Notes under the pieces: generated by a model
Database searches by the model: none
What the model saw: only the letters and a program-made list of their open reading frames with translations
Told to the model about the DNA's origin: nothing
Program-made: the position numbers and the translations under genes
Part shown: piece by piece, positions 19,561 through 30,263 of the stretch
How positions within the stretch are numbered: the first letter of the stretch is position 1
Layout of the letters: each line of letters begins with the position of its first letter
NCBI GenBank assembly: GCA_020736575.1
Contig: JAGPYM010000002.1
Location: 2,294,001-2,358,000 of the forward strand
Direction of reading: 5' to 3'
Origin: Thelonectria olida
Taxonomy: Eukaryota > Ascomycota > Sordariomycetes > Hypocreales > Nectriaceae
DNA length: 64,000 bases

Positions 19561-20608
19561 TTAGAAAGGAAAACATCGCTTCAACCCGTCGTAGATGATG
19601 AAAATGAAAGCGGAACTTGGCGCCGAGCGCAGGCAGGTGATGCCACAACCGCGATATAGACCGCGGATACCGTGCTGTCGCCAGAGTGCCGTGCTCTCGT
19701 TCCAGAAAGTCCGTTTCTCTGCCAAACCGCCCAAGGCGACTGTCTGCATGCGTGATTTGATGGTGTCCGCGGGGAAGAAGAGAAAGTTATATGAAACACC
19801 CGCTGATGCGCCCGCCACAGCCTGCTGCCAAAGGGGCAGAGGTGTGGCTAGGATCTTATCCCTCTCCGCCTTGGAGGTGGCTTGTTGAGTTTTCTGTTGG
19901 TAGAACATCTTCGTCACCGTCTCTTTGGCGCCAAACCATGCAGATCCGCCACCAGCCTCTCTGATCAATGTTCCAAGCTGGCCGTGCCAGAAGCCCCTCA
20001 GACCTTCATGACGGAAGATTTCTTTGATGACAGGGAGGGGCCGGAGAGGGGTTCCTGCTGAGCCACCACCGACCATGGGCGCTTGGATCTTGCATTTGAC
20101 CAGCTCAATGGGAGTGAGGACCAATGAGGTAAAGGCGCCAGCGAACGCACCAGTGAGCCATAGATCAGGCAAGGATAGGCCCTTCTCGCGAGAAGCCAGT
20201 CCGCTCATGAAGAAGAGCTCACGCCCAAGACTCTCAAAGACGAACAAACTACTTGTCTCAGCGGCAGCACCCACAACAGGAGCACTGATGCCGCGATATA
20301 GTCCGATAATTCCATCGCTCTTTATGCCTTGTCGGAAGCAATCGAGAGGGCCAGTATACCTCAAGGGGAGGTGGTCCGGTTGGCTCTGAAGACGGACCTT
20401 GACGGTGTCGAACGGATATTCGATGTATTTGCCAGCAGCTCCAGCAATCTGTCTGTGTTAGAACCATGTCTCGCCAGTAATGTGGAGGGTTGCATACCGA
20501 GCCACAGACCACGTCTTCGATCGCTTCCATGACGGCCGTCTTGCCTTTGAGGGTGAGTTCAGGAGCAAGTGGGGGTACAGATTCAACTGAGACTGGGCTT
20601 GGTTCCAT
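19561..20608 (-). CDS. arg-13: Mitochondrial basic-amino-acid carrier (ARG-13/ORT1 type)
   Basis: Exons are 20608-20498 and 20448-19561 (999 nt, 332 residues). This mitochondrial carrier fits the ornithine/arginine exchanger of the arginine pathway (ARG-13 of Neurospora, Ort1/Arg11 of yeast), which moves ornithine from the matrix, where it is made, to the cytosol. The three carrier repeats show P-x-[DE]-x-x-[KR] signatures: [20 protein letters not shown] and [10 protein letters not shown]. Other features are KYIEYPFD at the start of helix 1 and SAWFGAKE. The N-terminal tail of about 40 residues is hydrophilic. The 49-nt intron interrupts CGS and [15 protein letters not shown] element lies about 147 bp upstream. 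A carnitine/acylcarnitine-type carrier is the nearest alternative. Confidence 0.8.
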
Positions 20609-20754
20609 TGTGAGTTTGACCGTGGCCGAGTAGTACGTAATCAGAGTAAATAGAGGGGGAATTCGAGGAGGTGAGGCAAAGGAGCTAGAGAATGGCGGTG
20701 TCTCGGTATATATTCGAGGGACTGGGGAGGAGAGAGGACCGGGTATATTTGCGA

Positions 20755-20760
20755 TGACTC
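20755..20760 (+). promoter_or_regulatory. TGACTC core of a general amino-acid-control (CPC-1/Gcn4) site
   Basis: TGACTC is followed by C instead of A, six of seven bases of the TGACTCA consensus. It sits about 147 bp upstream of the start of an arginine-pathway carrier, where cross-pathway control would be expected. Binding is inferred from motif and context only. Confidence 0.35.
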
Positions 20761-22406
20761 CTAATTGCGTTTTCGGTGTGAGGCTCTTCGATTTGCGGCA
20801 GTCGACCGACGTTTATAGAGGTAGTTGACGAAGGGTAACCGAAAGCATTCTTCGGCGTGCACACCGATACCGAGGGTCTAGGGCTTCGACGAAGGGTTTT
20901 GTTTGAGGGGTGATACGGCCGGACGGCGTTGTCTCAGCGTAATCTGGACGAACGGGGAGACAACAGGCAGGCAAGAGACAGGACGATGTGGGCCGCTGGG
21001 GGGAGAGATGAAGAAGAAGAAGAAGGACGATGATACGACAAGGACAGGACGGAGAGAGGGGGTTTTAAGACACACTTGCTACCCTGCGAATTGGCGCGGA
21101 ATAGGTAGCAATGGAAGTCAAGACTTGGGGTAGTGGTCTGTCCCTCCTCTCTCAAAGTCCAGGTCAAGACAGGCGGGCTTGCGACATAAAACCAAGCGCC
21201 CACGGTCCAGTAGTACGTGCAGAGGGAGAGTCAGAAGTGGATGGAAATGCGGCAACTTGCAGCTCTGGGGCGCCATTGAAAGCCAGCAAAAATTTCTTAT
21301 CGGCTTTATCGAGGAGGCATGTGACATCAGGGGATCCGCTTCTTGCGTGGGATGAGGCCAACCACACTCAAGCATCGAGTTATCTGATCGTCCGTGCACG
21401 CCCGGAGCCGTGATTTTTTTCCTTTGGAGGGGCCCGCCGGCTCGGCAATGGAGAGGGGCCCAGGGGTGAGACCGTCACAACAGGGGGGGTTCCATGACGG
21501 AAACACAGGGACTTTGGAGGGGTTCTGGAGGGGTTCTGCGACTTGGTCCATGGCTTGGCCCATCAATAGCATTCAGATGCCCCATGAAGGCTCTAGTTCG
21601 GCCTTGCTCTGGCCTTTATCCGACTTTGTTGAAAGAGCCATGCTCCTAGCTAGCGCCCTGCACCTTGATCCACTGATTGATTAGATGAGTTTGCCGACGC
21701 CGAGGCTTTTCAACCTCCCACGCCTTTATTTAATATTAGACTTAGCTTGCTTCCAGAGGCTTTGAGGTCGACGACTCATGCAAGGGTCCATCTCACCAGT
21801 CCGGTGAGCTGGCGCCATCCCGTTCTCGTTTTGCTGGTCGCCAAGGGTTCCTCCCTAGCTCAACACAATGTCTCACGTACCGAGACCGTTTTGGCAATGA
21901 CCCCCAAACTCAACATCTCCAAGAACGTACGGCAATCCCAAACCTGGCCCATTGCAGCTGCGCCAGTAAGCAAATGTCTCGGGCCGGACCAGGGGAACGT
22001 CACCAATCCATCGATGCCATCCCGTCTTCGCAACCAGGCTAGAAGAAGAGGTGTCTTTCCTCGGAGCTACATCCCACACGAAATGGGGGCTCCACCGTTT
22101 CGAGGGGTCGCTGCAAGTACTAGGAGAATGCCGTGATTGGTAATTTGGTTTGTTGTTGGTTTGCGCGAATATCCAGCAAGCGGGAACGATACTGGATCTT
22201 GGTAAAAGATACCGAGGCTAAACCTTATGGAGCGCAAATGGCAATGAGATGAGCACTTCTTGCCGTGGTGGGATTTTGAATGCGATATCTTGGCATGTTC
22301 GCTCGGGCCCGGGAAAAACTATCGACCGACACTCAACCCCGATTCATCCCCAAGGTAGTCAGTCCGGAAAGGGGAAGTGGGGGACTGCGCGTGCAGTCGC
22401 GCTTGG

Positions 22407-22412
22407 ACGCGT
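22407..22412 (+). promoter_or_regulatory. ACGCGT MluI cell-cycle box (MBF site) upstream of thymidylate synthase
   Basis: A perfect palindromic ACGCGT lies 80 bp upstream of the thymidylate synthase start codon. In budding yeast the thymidylate synthase gene (TMP1/CDC21) is a classic target of MBF (Mbp1-Swi6) through this hexamer. The match of motif, distance and gene makes conserved G1/S control likely. Confidence 0.55.
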
Positions 22413-22491
22413 CGAATCGCCAGATCAATTAAGATCCAAGATTCGCTGGCTTCCATTATTACCTGCATGTATCTTGCATTCAACCCAGAAA

Positions 22492-23546
22492 ATGACTGTA
22501 TCGCAAAGCAATTCAACCGTGAAAGCCTCGAATGATTCGGCCCCTGAAGTCAATCAAGAGGAACATCAGTACCTGGATCTCGTTCGCGAAATTATCGAGA
22601 GCGGTGAAAAACGGCCAGACCGGTGAGTGACCTTCCCAAAGCACCTATCTACCTGAGTTGAACACGTACTGATAATCTTGTCCTCAGAACCGGTACAGGT
22701 ACATACTCAATCTTTGCTCCTCGTCCCTTGAAATTCGCCCTCAACAAGAATGGCACCCCGATCCTCCCCCTCCTCACCACCAAGCGTGTCTTCACCCGCG
22801 CCGTCATCGCCGAGCTCCTCTGGTTCATCGAGGGCAACACAAACTCCAAATCTCTCAGCGAGGCTGGAATCAAGATTTGGGATGGAAACGGCTCCCGCGA
22901 GTTCCTCGATAACCTGGGCTTGAATCACCGTGAAGAGGGAGATCTTGGCCCCGTGTACGGCTTCCAGTGGCGACACTTTGGCGCCGAATACGTCGACTAC
23001 AAGACAGATTACACGGGCAAAGGTGTCGATCAACTCGCCGAGCTCATCCACAAGCTTCGAACGAACCCTCACGACCGCCGCCTGATTCTCTCAGCCTGGA
23101 ATCCTGCGGACCTTCGCAAGATGGTTCTACCGCCCTGCCACATGTTCGCCCAATTCTACGTCTCGTATCCACGTAAGCGAGGCCAGCCGGAGAATGAGGA
23201 CGATTCCAAACCTCAGGGCCACCTGCATTGCCAGCTATACCAACGCTCTTGCGACATGGGCCTGGGCGTCCCTTTCAACATTGCCAGCTATGCACTCCTG
23301 ACCCACATGATTGCTCATACCTGCGAACTGGTACCAGGCAGTCTCACCCACGTCATGGGTGACGCCCATGTCTATCTTGACCACGTTGACGCACTCAACA
23401 CTCAGCTGGAACGCGAACCTCGCCGATTCCCTGAGCTGGAGATTGCGCGCGAGAAGGGAGGTAGCATTGACGGTTGGAAGTTGGAGGATTTCGTGATCAA
23501 GGGATACAACCCTCACAAGACGATTGCGATGAAGATGTCTGTATAG
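22492..23546 (+). CDS. TMP1: Thymidylate synthase
   Basis: Exons are 22492-22622 and 22688-23546 (990 nt, 329 residues), with a 65-nt intron after RPD. The enzyme converts dUMP to dTMP using methylene-tetrahydrofolate. Motifs include [10 protein letters not shown] (phosphate-binding Arg loop), [36 protein letters not shown] and the catalytic Cys194 in PPCH (192-195). They continue with [20 protein letters not shown] and [17 protein letters not shown], then the conserved C-terminal end MKMSV. A fungal-type insert ([15 protein letters not shown]) sits after the active-site strand. The ATG chosen gives the usual short hydrophilic N-terminus; although the frame stays open upstream, an ACGCGT box lies in that stretch. 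It is convergent with SHR3. Confidence 0.97.
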
Positions 23547-23904
23547 GCGAAATGACTACAAAGAGTGTAATGTGATGGACCAATTGTTTATGGGTTAGAT
23601 GGCGTTGGTAGATAATGGGAACCATGGGCTTCTCGCGACGGGATAAGATCATATTGCAGAATACGTCGCCATGTTTCATCAGACTACTCAAAGAACTGCG
23701 TATTAGCGCGGAAGAGATGTTTATATACACATTACGAAATATGAGGGGAATGGGAAAGATCCATTAATTTTGGTATTGGGTATGTGGCATGATGGTACAA
23801 TACGTAACATAGCACTCCAAGACAGAGGAAGAGAGGGACAGAGCCTCTAGACGCCCTCGTGGTATCATGATGTCCAAACTTTCGAGACGTCAAGGTGCAA
23901 GTCC
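23547..23904. other. Convergent 3' spacer, no gene seen
   Basis: These 358 bp separate the thymidylate synthase and SHR3 stop codons. They are AT-rich and uninterrupted by any credible coding frame. Confidence 0.5.
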
Positions 23905-24637
23905 TCACTGCTTCTTCTTGGAAGCAGCCTTGCTAGTGGTGGGCTCCTTCTTCTCCGCAGCGGCCTCCTTCTCGGCGGCAATGGTGTCGTCAGCCTCCTT
24001 CTTCTCGGCGTACCACTCGCCAGCCTGGAGGACGAGGATTCCGACAAGAACAAGAGCCAGGATAGTGTTGCTGGCAGAAAGAACCTTGAGAGTATCCTCA
24101 CGCCCGAGAATGAGCTCGCCATTCTCGCCGTCATGGGTCTTGCCACCGAACTCGCTATCGGACCAAAAGTCGGAGCTGACAGTGCGGAGAGCCTTGATAA
24201 TGTTGGCGACATAGACGCCGAAACCAATGATGTAGAGGATGAGGGAAGCGCCGTCGAAAAGGAAGTTGGCCTCGCTGGGGCGGAAGAGCTTGATGAAGAA
24301 ACCGAGGAAGCCGATGGAGATGATGATGTGGAGCATACGGCTGATCAGAGGCGGCGAGTGGTAGACAAACTTCAGATGAGTCTCGAGGTGGTTGAGGAAT
24401 TCATCGGTGATGGGGTCCTTAGTCCAAAGGAGGGGGAAGTCGTAGGGGAAGGAAGCGAACAGAACTCCCAGGAAGAAGCAGGTGGCTAGGGAACTGGCGT
24501 TAGTGAAGGCTCCTTGTTGGGCGATGAGTGGACAGCGACGTACGAGCAATAATCATGAAGGTCGCAAAAGAGCTGGTGCCATAGTAGTTCTTGGACTTGG
24601 TGGTCTTAGACCAGTCGATGAAAGCGCCGCTGCTCAT
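23905..24637 (-). CDS. SHR3: SHR3-type ER membrane chaperone for amino-acid permeases
   Basis: Exons are 24637-24544 and 24485-23905 (675 nt, 224 residues); the 58-nt intron lies between IIA and PTCFFLG. Shr3 is an ER membrane chaperone that prevents misfolding of amino-acid permeases and allows their COPII packaging. The protein has four hydrophobic helices: ATFMIIAPTCFFLGVLFASF, MLHIIISIGFLGFFI, LILYIIGFGVYVANII and TILALVLVGILVL. Between helices 1 and 2 lies the conserved lumenal region YDFPLLW. The cytosolic C-terminal tail is Lys/Glu/Ala-rich and ends KKKQ, a dilysine-like ER-retrieval signal. The start is the first ATG of the spliced frame (MSSGAFIDWSKTTKS). Confidence 0.85.
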
Positions 24638-25773
24638 TTTTGCGATCGGGGGAGGGGGACGAGACGGGAAGTTGCGATTTGCGCCTGGGGCGGGCGGGAA
24701 AGGTAAGTGCGATGAGTGGAAGAATAATCCAAGACACAGAAGGATTGTTGAAGGAAGAAAGATCGGGGAGCTGGAAGCAGCCGTCTCAGATGGTGAATGA
24801 AGCTCAAGGTTGGGCGTTGGAAGGAAGAAGAAAAAAGAAGAGGGACGTTGGAGTCAGCGTGGACGAAGTCAGTAATTAACGGGAACTCCGCACCTCCAGT
24901 GGATTGAAGGTAGGCAAGTCCGATGGCAACCTTGACCTGCCCAATTTGGTGGTAGGCTGGGGAAAGGCAGAATGACCAAGGGTGCTCCTTCTGGGAACCA
25001 AGTTAACGTGGGGATTCTGAGTGGCTGTCGACCCGATTGGTCTCCACTATGCGGCGGACAAGCACACAAGATAAAATTGGCTTGTCCGAGAGAAGCACTG
25101 GACTGGTGTGCAGAGAGCTTCTAGAAGCAGCCTGGGCAACAGCTGAGACCGGGCACATGGCATGATGCACGCGGATAGGGGACTTGGGGACCAGGGGCGA
25201 GCGACTAGGGGGGCTGGAGATAGCGCAGGCACATGAAGGGAACACGTAATCCAGATTCTTGAAGCAACAACTACCTACCTAGGTAGATACATATTGACAG
25301 TTGAACGATACGTACATAGGTAGTTATCTGAACGAGTAGTTTGCTGGTCAATGCTCTGACTGCTTATCTCTGCCAGAGAGCTAATCAAGATGGAGGCCTG
25401 TCCGCAGATAAACTTGGCGGAGTTGAGTTAGTTACCCGCTCGCGGCCGGATCTGCTCCCGGTCCTGCACCCTCCTGGTCCTTCCACAGGTAATTAAGGAG
25501 TCTCACCACCCCGAAAACGTCGTTTATGAGCCATCACCGCTGTCTGGATGCCTTCAAGTTTTACAGACCCTACTTATTTACGGACACCTTGTTGTAGATG
25601 AATGCGTCACGCCACGCTCTTGCATTCCTGAGCCGTCCACTAATAGAAAGCCTATTGCAGCCACGATGCTCGAGCTGAGCATGACGGACAGATATATAAC
25701 TTGTGAGCCTTTGTCTTCTGCATGAACATGTGTCTTCCGCCTGTTGCAGTATCGTCCACTACCGCTTGCCATC
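24638..25773. promoter_or_regulatory. Divergent promoter region between SHR3 and the WSC gene
   Basis: This 1.1-kb spacer has a perfect palindrome CTACCTAGGTAG at 25275-25286 and a TATATAA element at 25693-25699, 75 bp upstream of the WSC start. No open frame with a recognisable domain is present. Confidence 0.5.
25693..25699 (+). promoter_or_regulatory. TATA-like element of the WSC gene
   Basis: TATATAA lies 75 bp before the ATG of the WSC-domain gene, a spacing that would give a short leader. It is inferred from sequence and position only. Confidence 0.4.
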
Positions 25774-26334
25774 ATGCTTCGCCCCCCATACATTATTGCC
25801 TTCCTCGCCTTCCTTACCCCCTTACTCGCCTCTCAACATCCTCGAGACGACGTCAAAGCTGTTCTATACGAACCACCCAGCAGATACGTGTATTACGGCT
25901 GCTACAACGAGACCACTCAAGTCCACGACACGTCCGGCGCCCGTGCCTTGGATGGCGGAACACACCTCGTTCGCAAGGGCTACATGACGGTGCCCATGTG
26001 CCTCGAATTCTGCTCCTCAAACGGTACTCAATACACATACGCTGGACTGGAATGGTCGCGGCAAGTTCTCCCCTTTCACAAGACACGCTACCTGCCCATG
26101 GTTGCTAATAAAAGTCATCGCGTGTGCAGGGAGTGCTGGTGCGCCGACAACATCGCCGCCGTGTCAGACAAGCTCGACGACAGTCAATGCTCGTATGCAT
26201 GCGAAGGAAATAGCAGTCAAATCTGCGGCGGATCCCTAAAGTTGACTGTGTACACCTTCTCTTCTGCGCCTCTGGGCCCTCAAATCTCGGTCGTGCTACT
26301 TGTTGCTACTGCAATGGCAGTCTTGATGTTCTAG
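25774..26334 (+). CDS. Small WSC-domain cell-surface protein, probably GPI-anchored
   Basis: Exons are 25774-26060 and 26130-26334 (492 nt, 163 residues), joined over a GC-AG intron of 69 nt. A signal peptide (MLRPPYIIAFLAFLTPLLAS) precedes one WSC domain: YVYYGCYNET, MTVPMCLEFCSSNG, YTYAGLEWSRECWCADN, CSYACEGNSSQICGGSLKLTVY. It keeps the spaced cysteines of this putative carbohydrate-binding module. A short Ser-rich spacer is followed by a hydrophobic C-terminal tail (ISVVLLVATAMAVLMF) without a cytoplasmic part, as in GPI-anchor signals, so it is less likely a signalling WSC sensor. Reading through the intron stays in frame and would insert 23 residues into the domain. It ends 79 bp from the convergent REV1 stop. 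Confidence 0.85.
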   Translation: MLRPPYIIAFLAFLTPLLASQHPRDDVKAVLYEPPSRYVYYGCYNETTQVHDTSGARALDGGTHLVRKGYMTVPMCLEFCSSNGTQYTYAGLEWSRQVLPFHKTRYLPMVANKSHRVCRECWCADNIAAVSDKLDDSQCSYACEGNSSQICGGSLKLTVYTFSSAPLGPQISVVLLVATAMAVLMF

Positions 26335-26413
26335 AGCCGTCTCTGTTCATACTCGAATTGCATAAAGAAAAATCCAAAACTCATCAAGTTCATTGATAAA
26401 GCTCCTCGCTTCA

Positions 26414-29400
26414 TCATAGGTCCAACGGTGCTAGGCCTCTCTGTTTGACGGCCGTTTGCACAGCGTCCTTCACACTCTCAGCCGCCCGTTTCCAAGACTG
26501 AAACCCCTTTCCGCCCCTCCCGTCTTGTTCAACTACCAAGTCCAGCCATCTAACCAACTTCTTCGCCTTCTCCAAGTCTCGTTCTTCTAATACAACTCGG
26601 ACTAGAAACTTCTCCAAAACTTCCACATCCCGGCGATGGGGCCCATCTCTTCTTGTTTCCGAGTGCCAAGCGTCCACCATGTCCTTAATCTCTTGAGCCG
26701 AGCTCACGCCTGATTTTGCAAATGTGACCTTTGGTGGCGGAACAGCGAATTGGATACGTCGCTGCCCACCAGGTAGGATGCTATCTGGATCAGGAGTGTG
26801 GTGCTTTCGTGCTGGCGCTTCGAGCATGGATTTCTGTGCGAGTTGCCGCCGTCGATGATCTGCAACGACTTCTGCCCGCAACTCTTCCGGTAGCTCTGCG
26901 AGAATCTCGGGATCGAGCTCACCGATTTCTTCGACGTCACGAGCCTCTTCTAGAGCTCTGAAGTTGGTCTGCATAAGGCCTGCTTGAGCATCTCTCTGTC
27001 GCTGAGCTTTCCCAAGCATATTTCGCGAACTACCACGCTTTGTCGGCGTCGTTGGTTTCTTCTGTTGAATGAATCGATTCTTTCGAGGCGAAGCGTGAGG
27101 CGAGGGGTTCCCAGACTTTCGACCGTATTGGGCCAAAATCTCGGCCTTCATCTCGTCAGGGAGTGCGTTGAAGACTTCTGGGTCGACTTGGGAAGGAAAC
27201 TCGTCTGCTGGCATTGGAGTCCCTGATCTCGATCTCGCAGCCGGGCACTCAGATCTGTTCACAGTTGCTTTCGGCTTCTGAGCCATCAGCTTACTCCGGA
27301 TGTCGCTTGGGAGCTCTGCGAGAACGGCAAAGTCGGGGTTGCTTGGGATGATGAACTGAGTGCCTGATACGTTCAGGGGTGTCCTTGCCTTTGCATCATC
27401 CTGCCATGCTCTTGATTGAGCTAGCGCTGGATGCATCTTGGGCTTCCGTGGTGTCAAAGGATCATCGGCAATGGGATCTTGGTGAATCTCTCGACCTGGT
27501 GTTCCCCTAGGTTTTTCTGGGCTCTCAATCTCATCGATTGGCTCTGTTTGGAACGGCTTTCGAGCAGGGGATGCCTTAGTAAAGGTAGGAAACATGAGCT
27601 TCCTTTGACTTCCCTCTGGAGCAGAATTGTTAGTCTTGATAGGTTCGAGTTTGGACATCTGAACTCCTAAGCCGCGGAGGTCTCCTGGACTGAACTTGAA
27701 GGAACGCAATATCGACACTGCTTCCTTTCCAATTATCTGATAGTCATTTGTGGCGACGCCAAATGAGGCGCTCTTGTTGAACGTGTCGCATATGCCGTGG
27801 CCCAGGTGCTTTGCTGGATCTAAGGGGGCATCCAAGGCACGTCTCATAATTTTCATTGTCAACTGCTTCCCCCTGACCTGCTCGTCGAGAAGCCGCTTCT
27901 CAAGTTCCTTGCAGAGGTTGAAGACGAACTCCTCGGCTTCTGGTTGGTTGATGAACCGGATACCCCAGTTGACTTCTGCTGAGACTGATTTCCGGGGAGG
28001 CTGCTCGCCAACTTCTGTTCGATCAATGCCCTGTGCGTAATCTCGCAGTTTCTCGCAGGTCTTAGGGCCCAGAGTTGATGTAAGTCGCTCCTTTGAAATA
28101 TCTCGGATGTCTTTGACAGAAAGGATGCCAATCTCCTCGAGCTTTCCGCTGATGCTGCGGGCGACGCCAGGAAGTTGTTCGACTTTGAGCTCCCCAATCA
28201 TGTCAACAACTTCATCATGTTTGAGCTGATATTGCCCCGCGGGCTTGGCCTTTCTGAGAGCAACCTTGGCTTGTAGGATGTTTGCCCCGATTCCGACGGA
28301 CACCTCGCATCCTGTCTTCTCCTTGATTTGGCCGCGAAGAGCCCTTGCAATGTCATCGGCCATATCCTGTTCTCGCCTAATAAAGCCATCCTCGGTGCCT
28401 TGAGAACCACTGGATGTCAACACGATGGACGAAACATCAACAAGGGCCTCGTCGACGCTCACACTCTGGACAACACCACCAATATCCAGGATCGACTCGT
28501 AAAAGAGTCGGCTTGCATCCTCGTAGGCTGGAAAGTCATATGGAAGGACCTTGAGATTTGAACACAATTCAAGGGCCCGTTTCATCCACATGCCGTTCTT
28601 GACGCCAAACTCCCGGGCAGGATAATTGCAACTGGCAATTTCTGACCCTGAGCCAGTGCTGTGCGCGACGACAGCTGGCTTGGTAACGTACTCTGGGTGA
28701 CGTTTGAGGGAAACAGCACAGAAGAAACTGTCGAAGTCCACGTGAAGGATGTATCGTCTGGCGCCGGGCCGCCGCTTTAGTTTGTGGTCAGCGGGGCCTT
28801 TTTCTGCTGCTAGGCGTTGCATCTTGGACTTTAAGGAGGCTTTCCATGTTGAGAGGTGGTGCAGTCGACTTTCCGAGTAAAACTGTTTTAGAAAGTTGGG
28901 GTTGGCAGTTGATGATTTCCGTAGTCGCGGGTCTGACAAAAGCCATGCGTTGTGTTCCTCGGATGTCATGGGCTTGGAAGGATCTGCTGTTGGCCTTGGC
29001 TCATTCAGACTGGGTAAATCATCTGGGTGTAGGCTCGGAGAGACTTGATTCATTGTACCATTGGATGATTGTTCGGTAGACTTGAAAGGCGTGCTGAGGG
29101 AAGAATTTGGGTCTGCCATGGCTGCCTTCTGTGGCCGGACTGGCGTCTGGGCCTTTTCGACAAGCTGGCTGAATGACTGGCTAGGTAGAGCTGCATTCTT
29201 CAGTTGGCTGGTGTAAAAGCTAGTATCTGTCTGTTCTCGGTAGCCTTGCTTAGGTTGAGGAGTTGACTGAGATAACCTTTTGTTACCGTCAAACTTGAGA
29301 ACTTTTTGCCTCGGCCCTTCATCAAGCACTCGGTAATCTGACCATGGCAGCAGTTTCCCGGCCGCGACCGAGTCCATGATCCAGCCGGGCTTAACTATCC

Positions 29401-29821
29401 GATATCTGTTAAAATCGACAGATTTTTTCGGTGGTAGGGTAGATGCAATAATATGCGTGGCCATCGTCTTGGAGTCCAAGTACTGAAGAAAGCCGCCGCC
29501 GTGTTGCACAATTGTGCGATGAAGTCTTGGTAACAGTTAGAAGATGGCCCACGTCTAGTTAACTGACAAGACTCACACGTGAAGAGGAGGCTGCGTGTAC
29601 CCGGTGACATGCGCAACAATTCCCTTGAAAATCTGAGGCTTGTCTGATGAAGCGCGGATGTCGGCATCGAGATTCTGGAGCTTGATCTTCTTCCGCCTAA
29701 AGTAGTCCCCAAACCCATTGAACTCGCTCCCTTCGTATTCTTCTCCCTCTTCATCTTGGAAGGTGTGAGACTCAATGCGTTTCCTCACTTGAGAGGAGTT
29801 CTTTTCGAGCACACTCCCCAT
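26414..29821 (-). CDS. REV1: DNA repair polymerase/deoxycytidyl transferase REV1
   Basis: Exons are 29821-29577 and 29525-26414 (3357 nt, 1118 residues). Rev1 inserts dCMP opposite abasic sites and scaffolds polymerase zeta in translesion synthesis. Domains in order are an N-terminal BRCT (about 60-150, with FKGIVAHVTGYT, QHGGGFLQY and KPGWIMDS) and a linker. The Y-family catalytic core runs from about 335, with DFDSFFCAVS at 345-354 and SVDEALVDVS around 440. The helix-hairpin and little-finger regions follow to about 735. Three UBM-like repeats come next (ELPSDIRSKL, ALPDEMKAEI, ELPEELRAEV) and the protein ends with the C-terminal protein-interaction domain (VEVLEKFLVRVVLEERDLEKA). All catalytic acidic residues are present. 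The 51-nt intron lies within the BRCT region. It is divergent from the RED-like gene. Confidence 0.95.
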
Positions 29822-30263
29822 TGCGACGTTGATGTAGCAACTTGGTCAAGGGATGAACGGTAAGGTAGATTCCACGGTGGCGGGGCGAATTCGCGAGAGG
29901 CTCCAAAGCGCGTCAGACCGTCTGAACTCGGCAGGAGGCCGTAACTTGGGCAAAGGTGCTACAGGCCGGCGTAATCGGGTACTTTAACGTAGCATGATGT
30001 TTTCATGACAGTTCGGATGAACATGGTATTCAGGCGTTGTCGTTTATCGATTTGTCGCATTCATGGATGTTGAGCGGATGCGACGGTCGCCCAACCGCGT
30101 AAAGTGGAGCGCGCCTTTCACACGTCAACCCGTGACCAAGCACAGCTTGCGCCACACTCTCCAAGGCTCTAGCCTCAACTCACGAGGCTGAATCCTGATT
30201 CCATCATCCAGACCGAGTAACTCAGCTTGGAAAAGCAACTCCCCCACAACAACTACCGTCATT
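29822..30263. promoter_or_regulatory. Divergent promoter between REV1 and the RED-like gene
   Basis: This 442-bp spacer must hold both promoters. I see no TATA box or clear cell-cycle box in it. No gene is supported. Confidence 0.5.

Larger units (their letters stand above)
20609..22491. promoter_or_regulatory. Divergent promoter region between the carrier and thymidylate synthase genes
   Basis: About 1.9 kb lies without a supported gene. It contains a TGACTC core close to the carrier and an ACGCGT box close to thymidylate synthase (both listed separately), plus a purine-rich stretch (GAAGAAGAAGAAGG) at about 21007-21030. Open frames here are short and without domains. The frame upstream of thymidylate synthase stays open but would span the promoter box. 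Confidence 0.5.

Noticed and set aside
22249..22491. In-frame N-terminal extension of thymidylate synthase by 81 codons
   Set aside because: It would run through the ACGCGT promoter box and has no resemblance to known thymidylate synthase N-termini; the ATG at 22492 gives normal length.
25703..25749. Possible 47-nt 5' intron (GTGAGC...TTGCAG) before the WSC start
   Set aside because: A TATA-like element sits only 4 bp before its donor, leaving no room for an upstream exon, and the signal peptide already starts at 25774.
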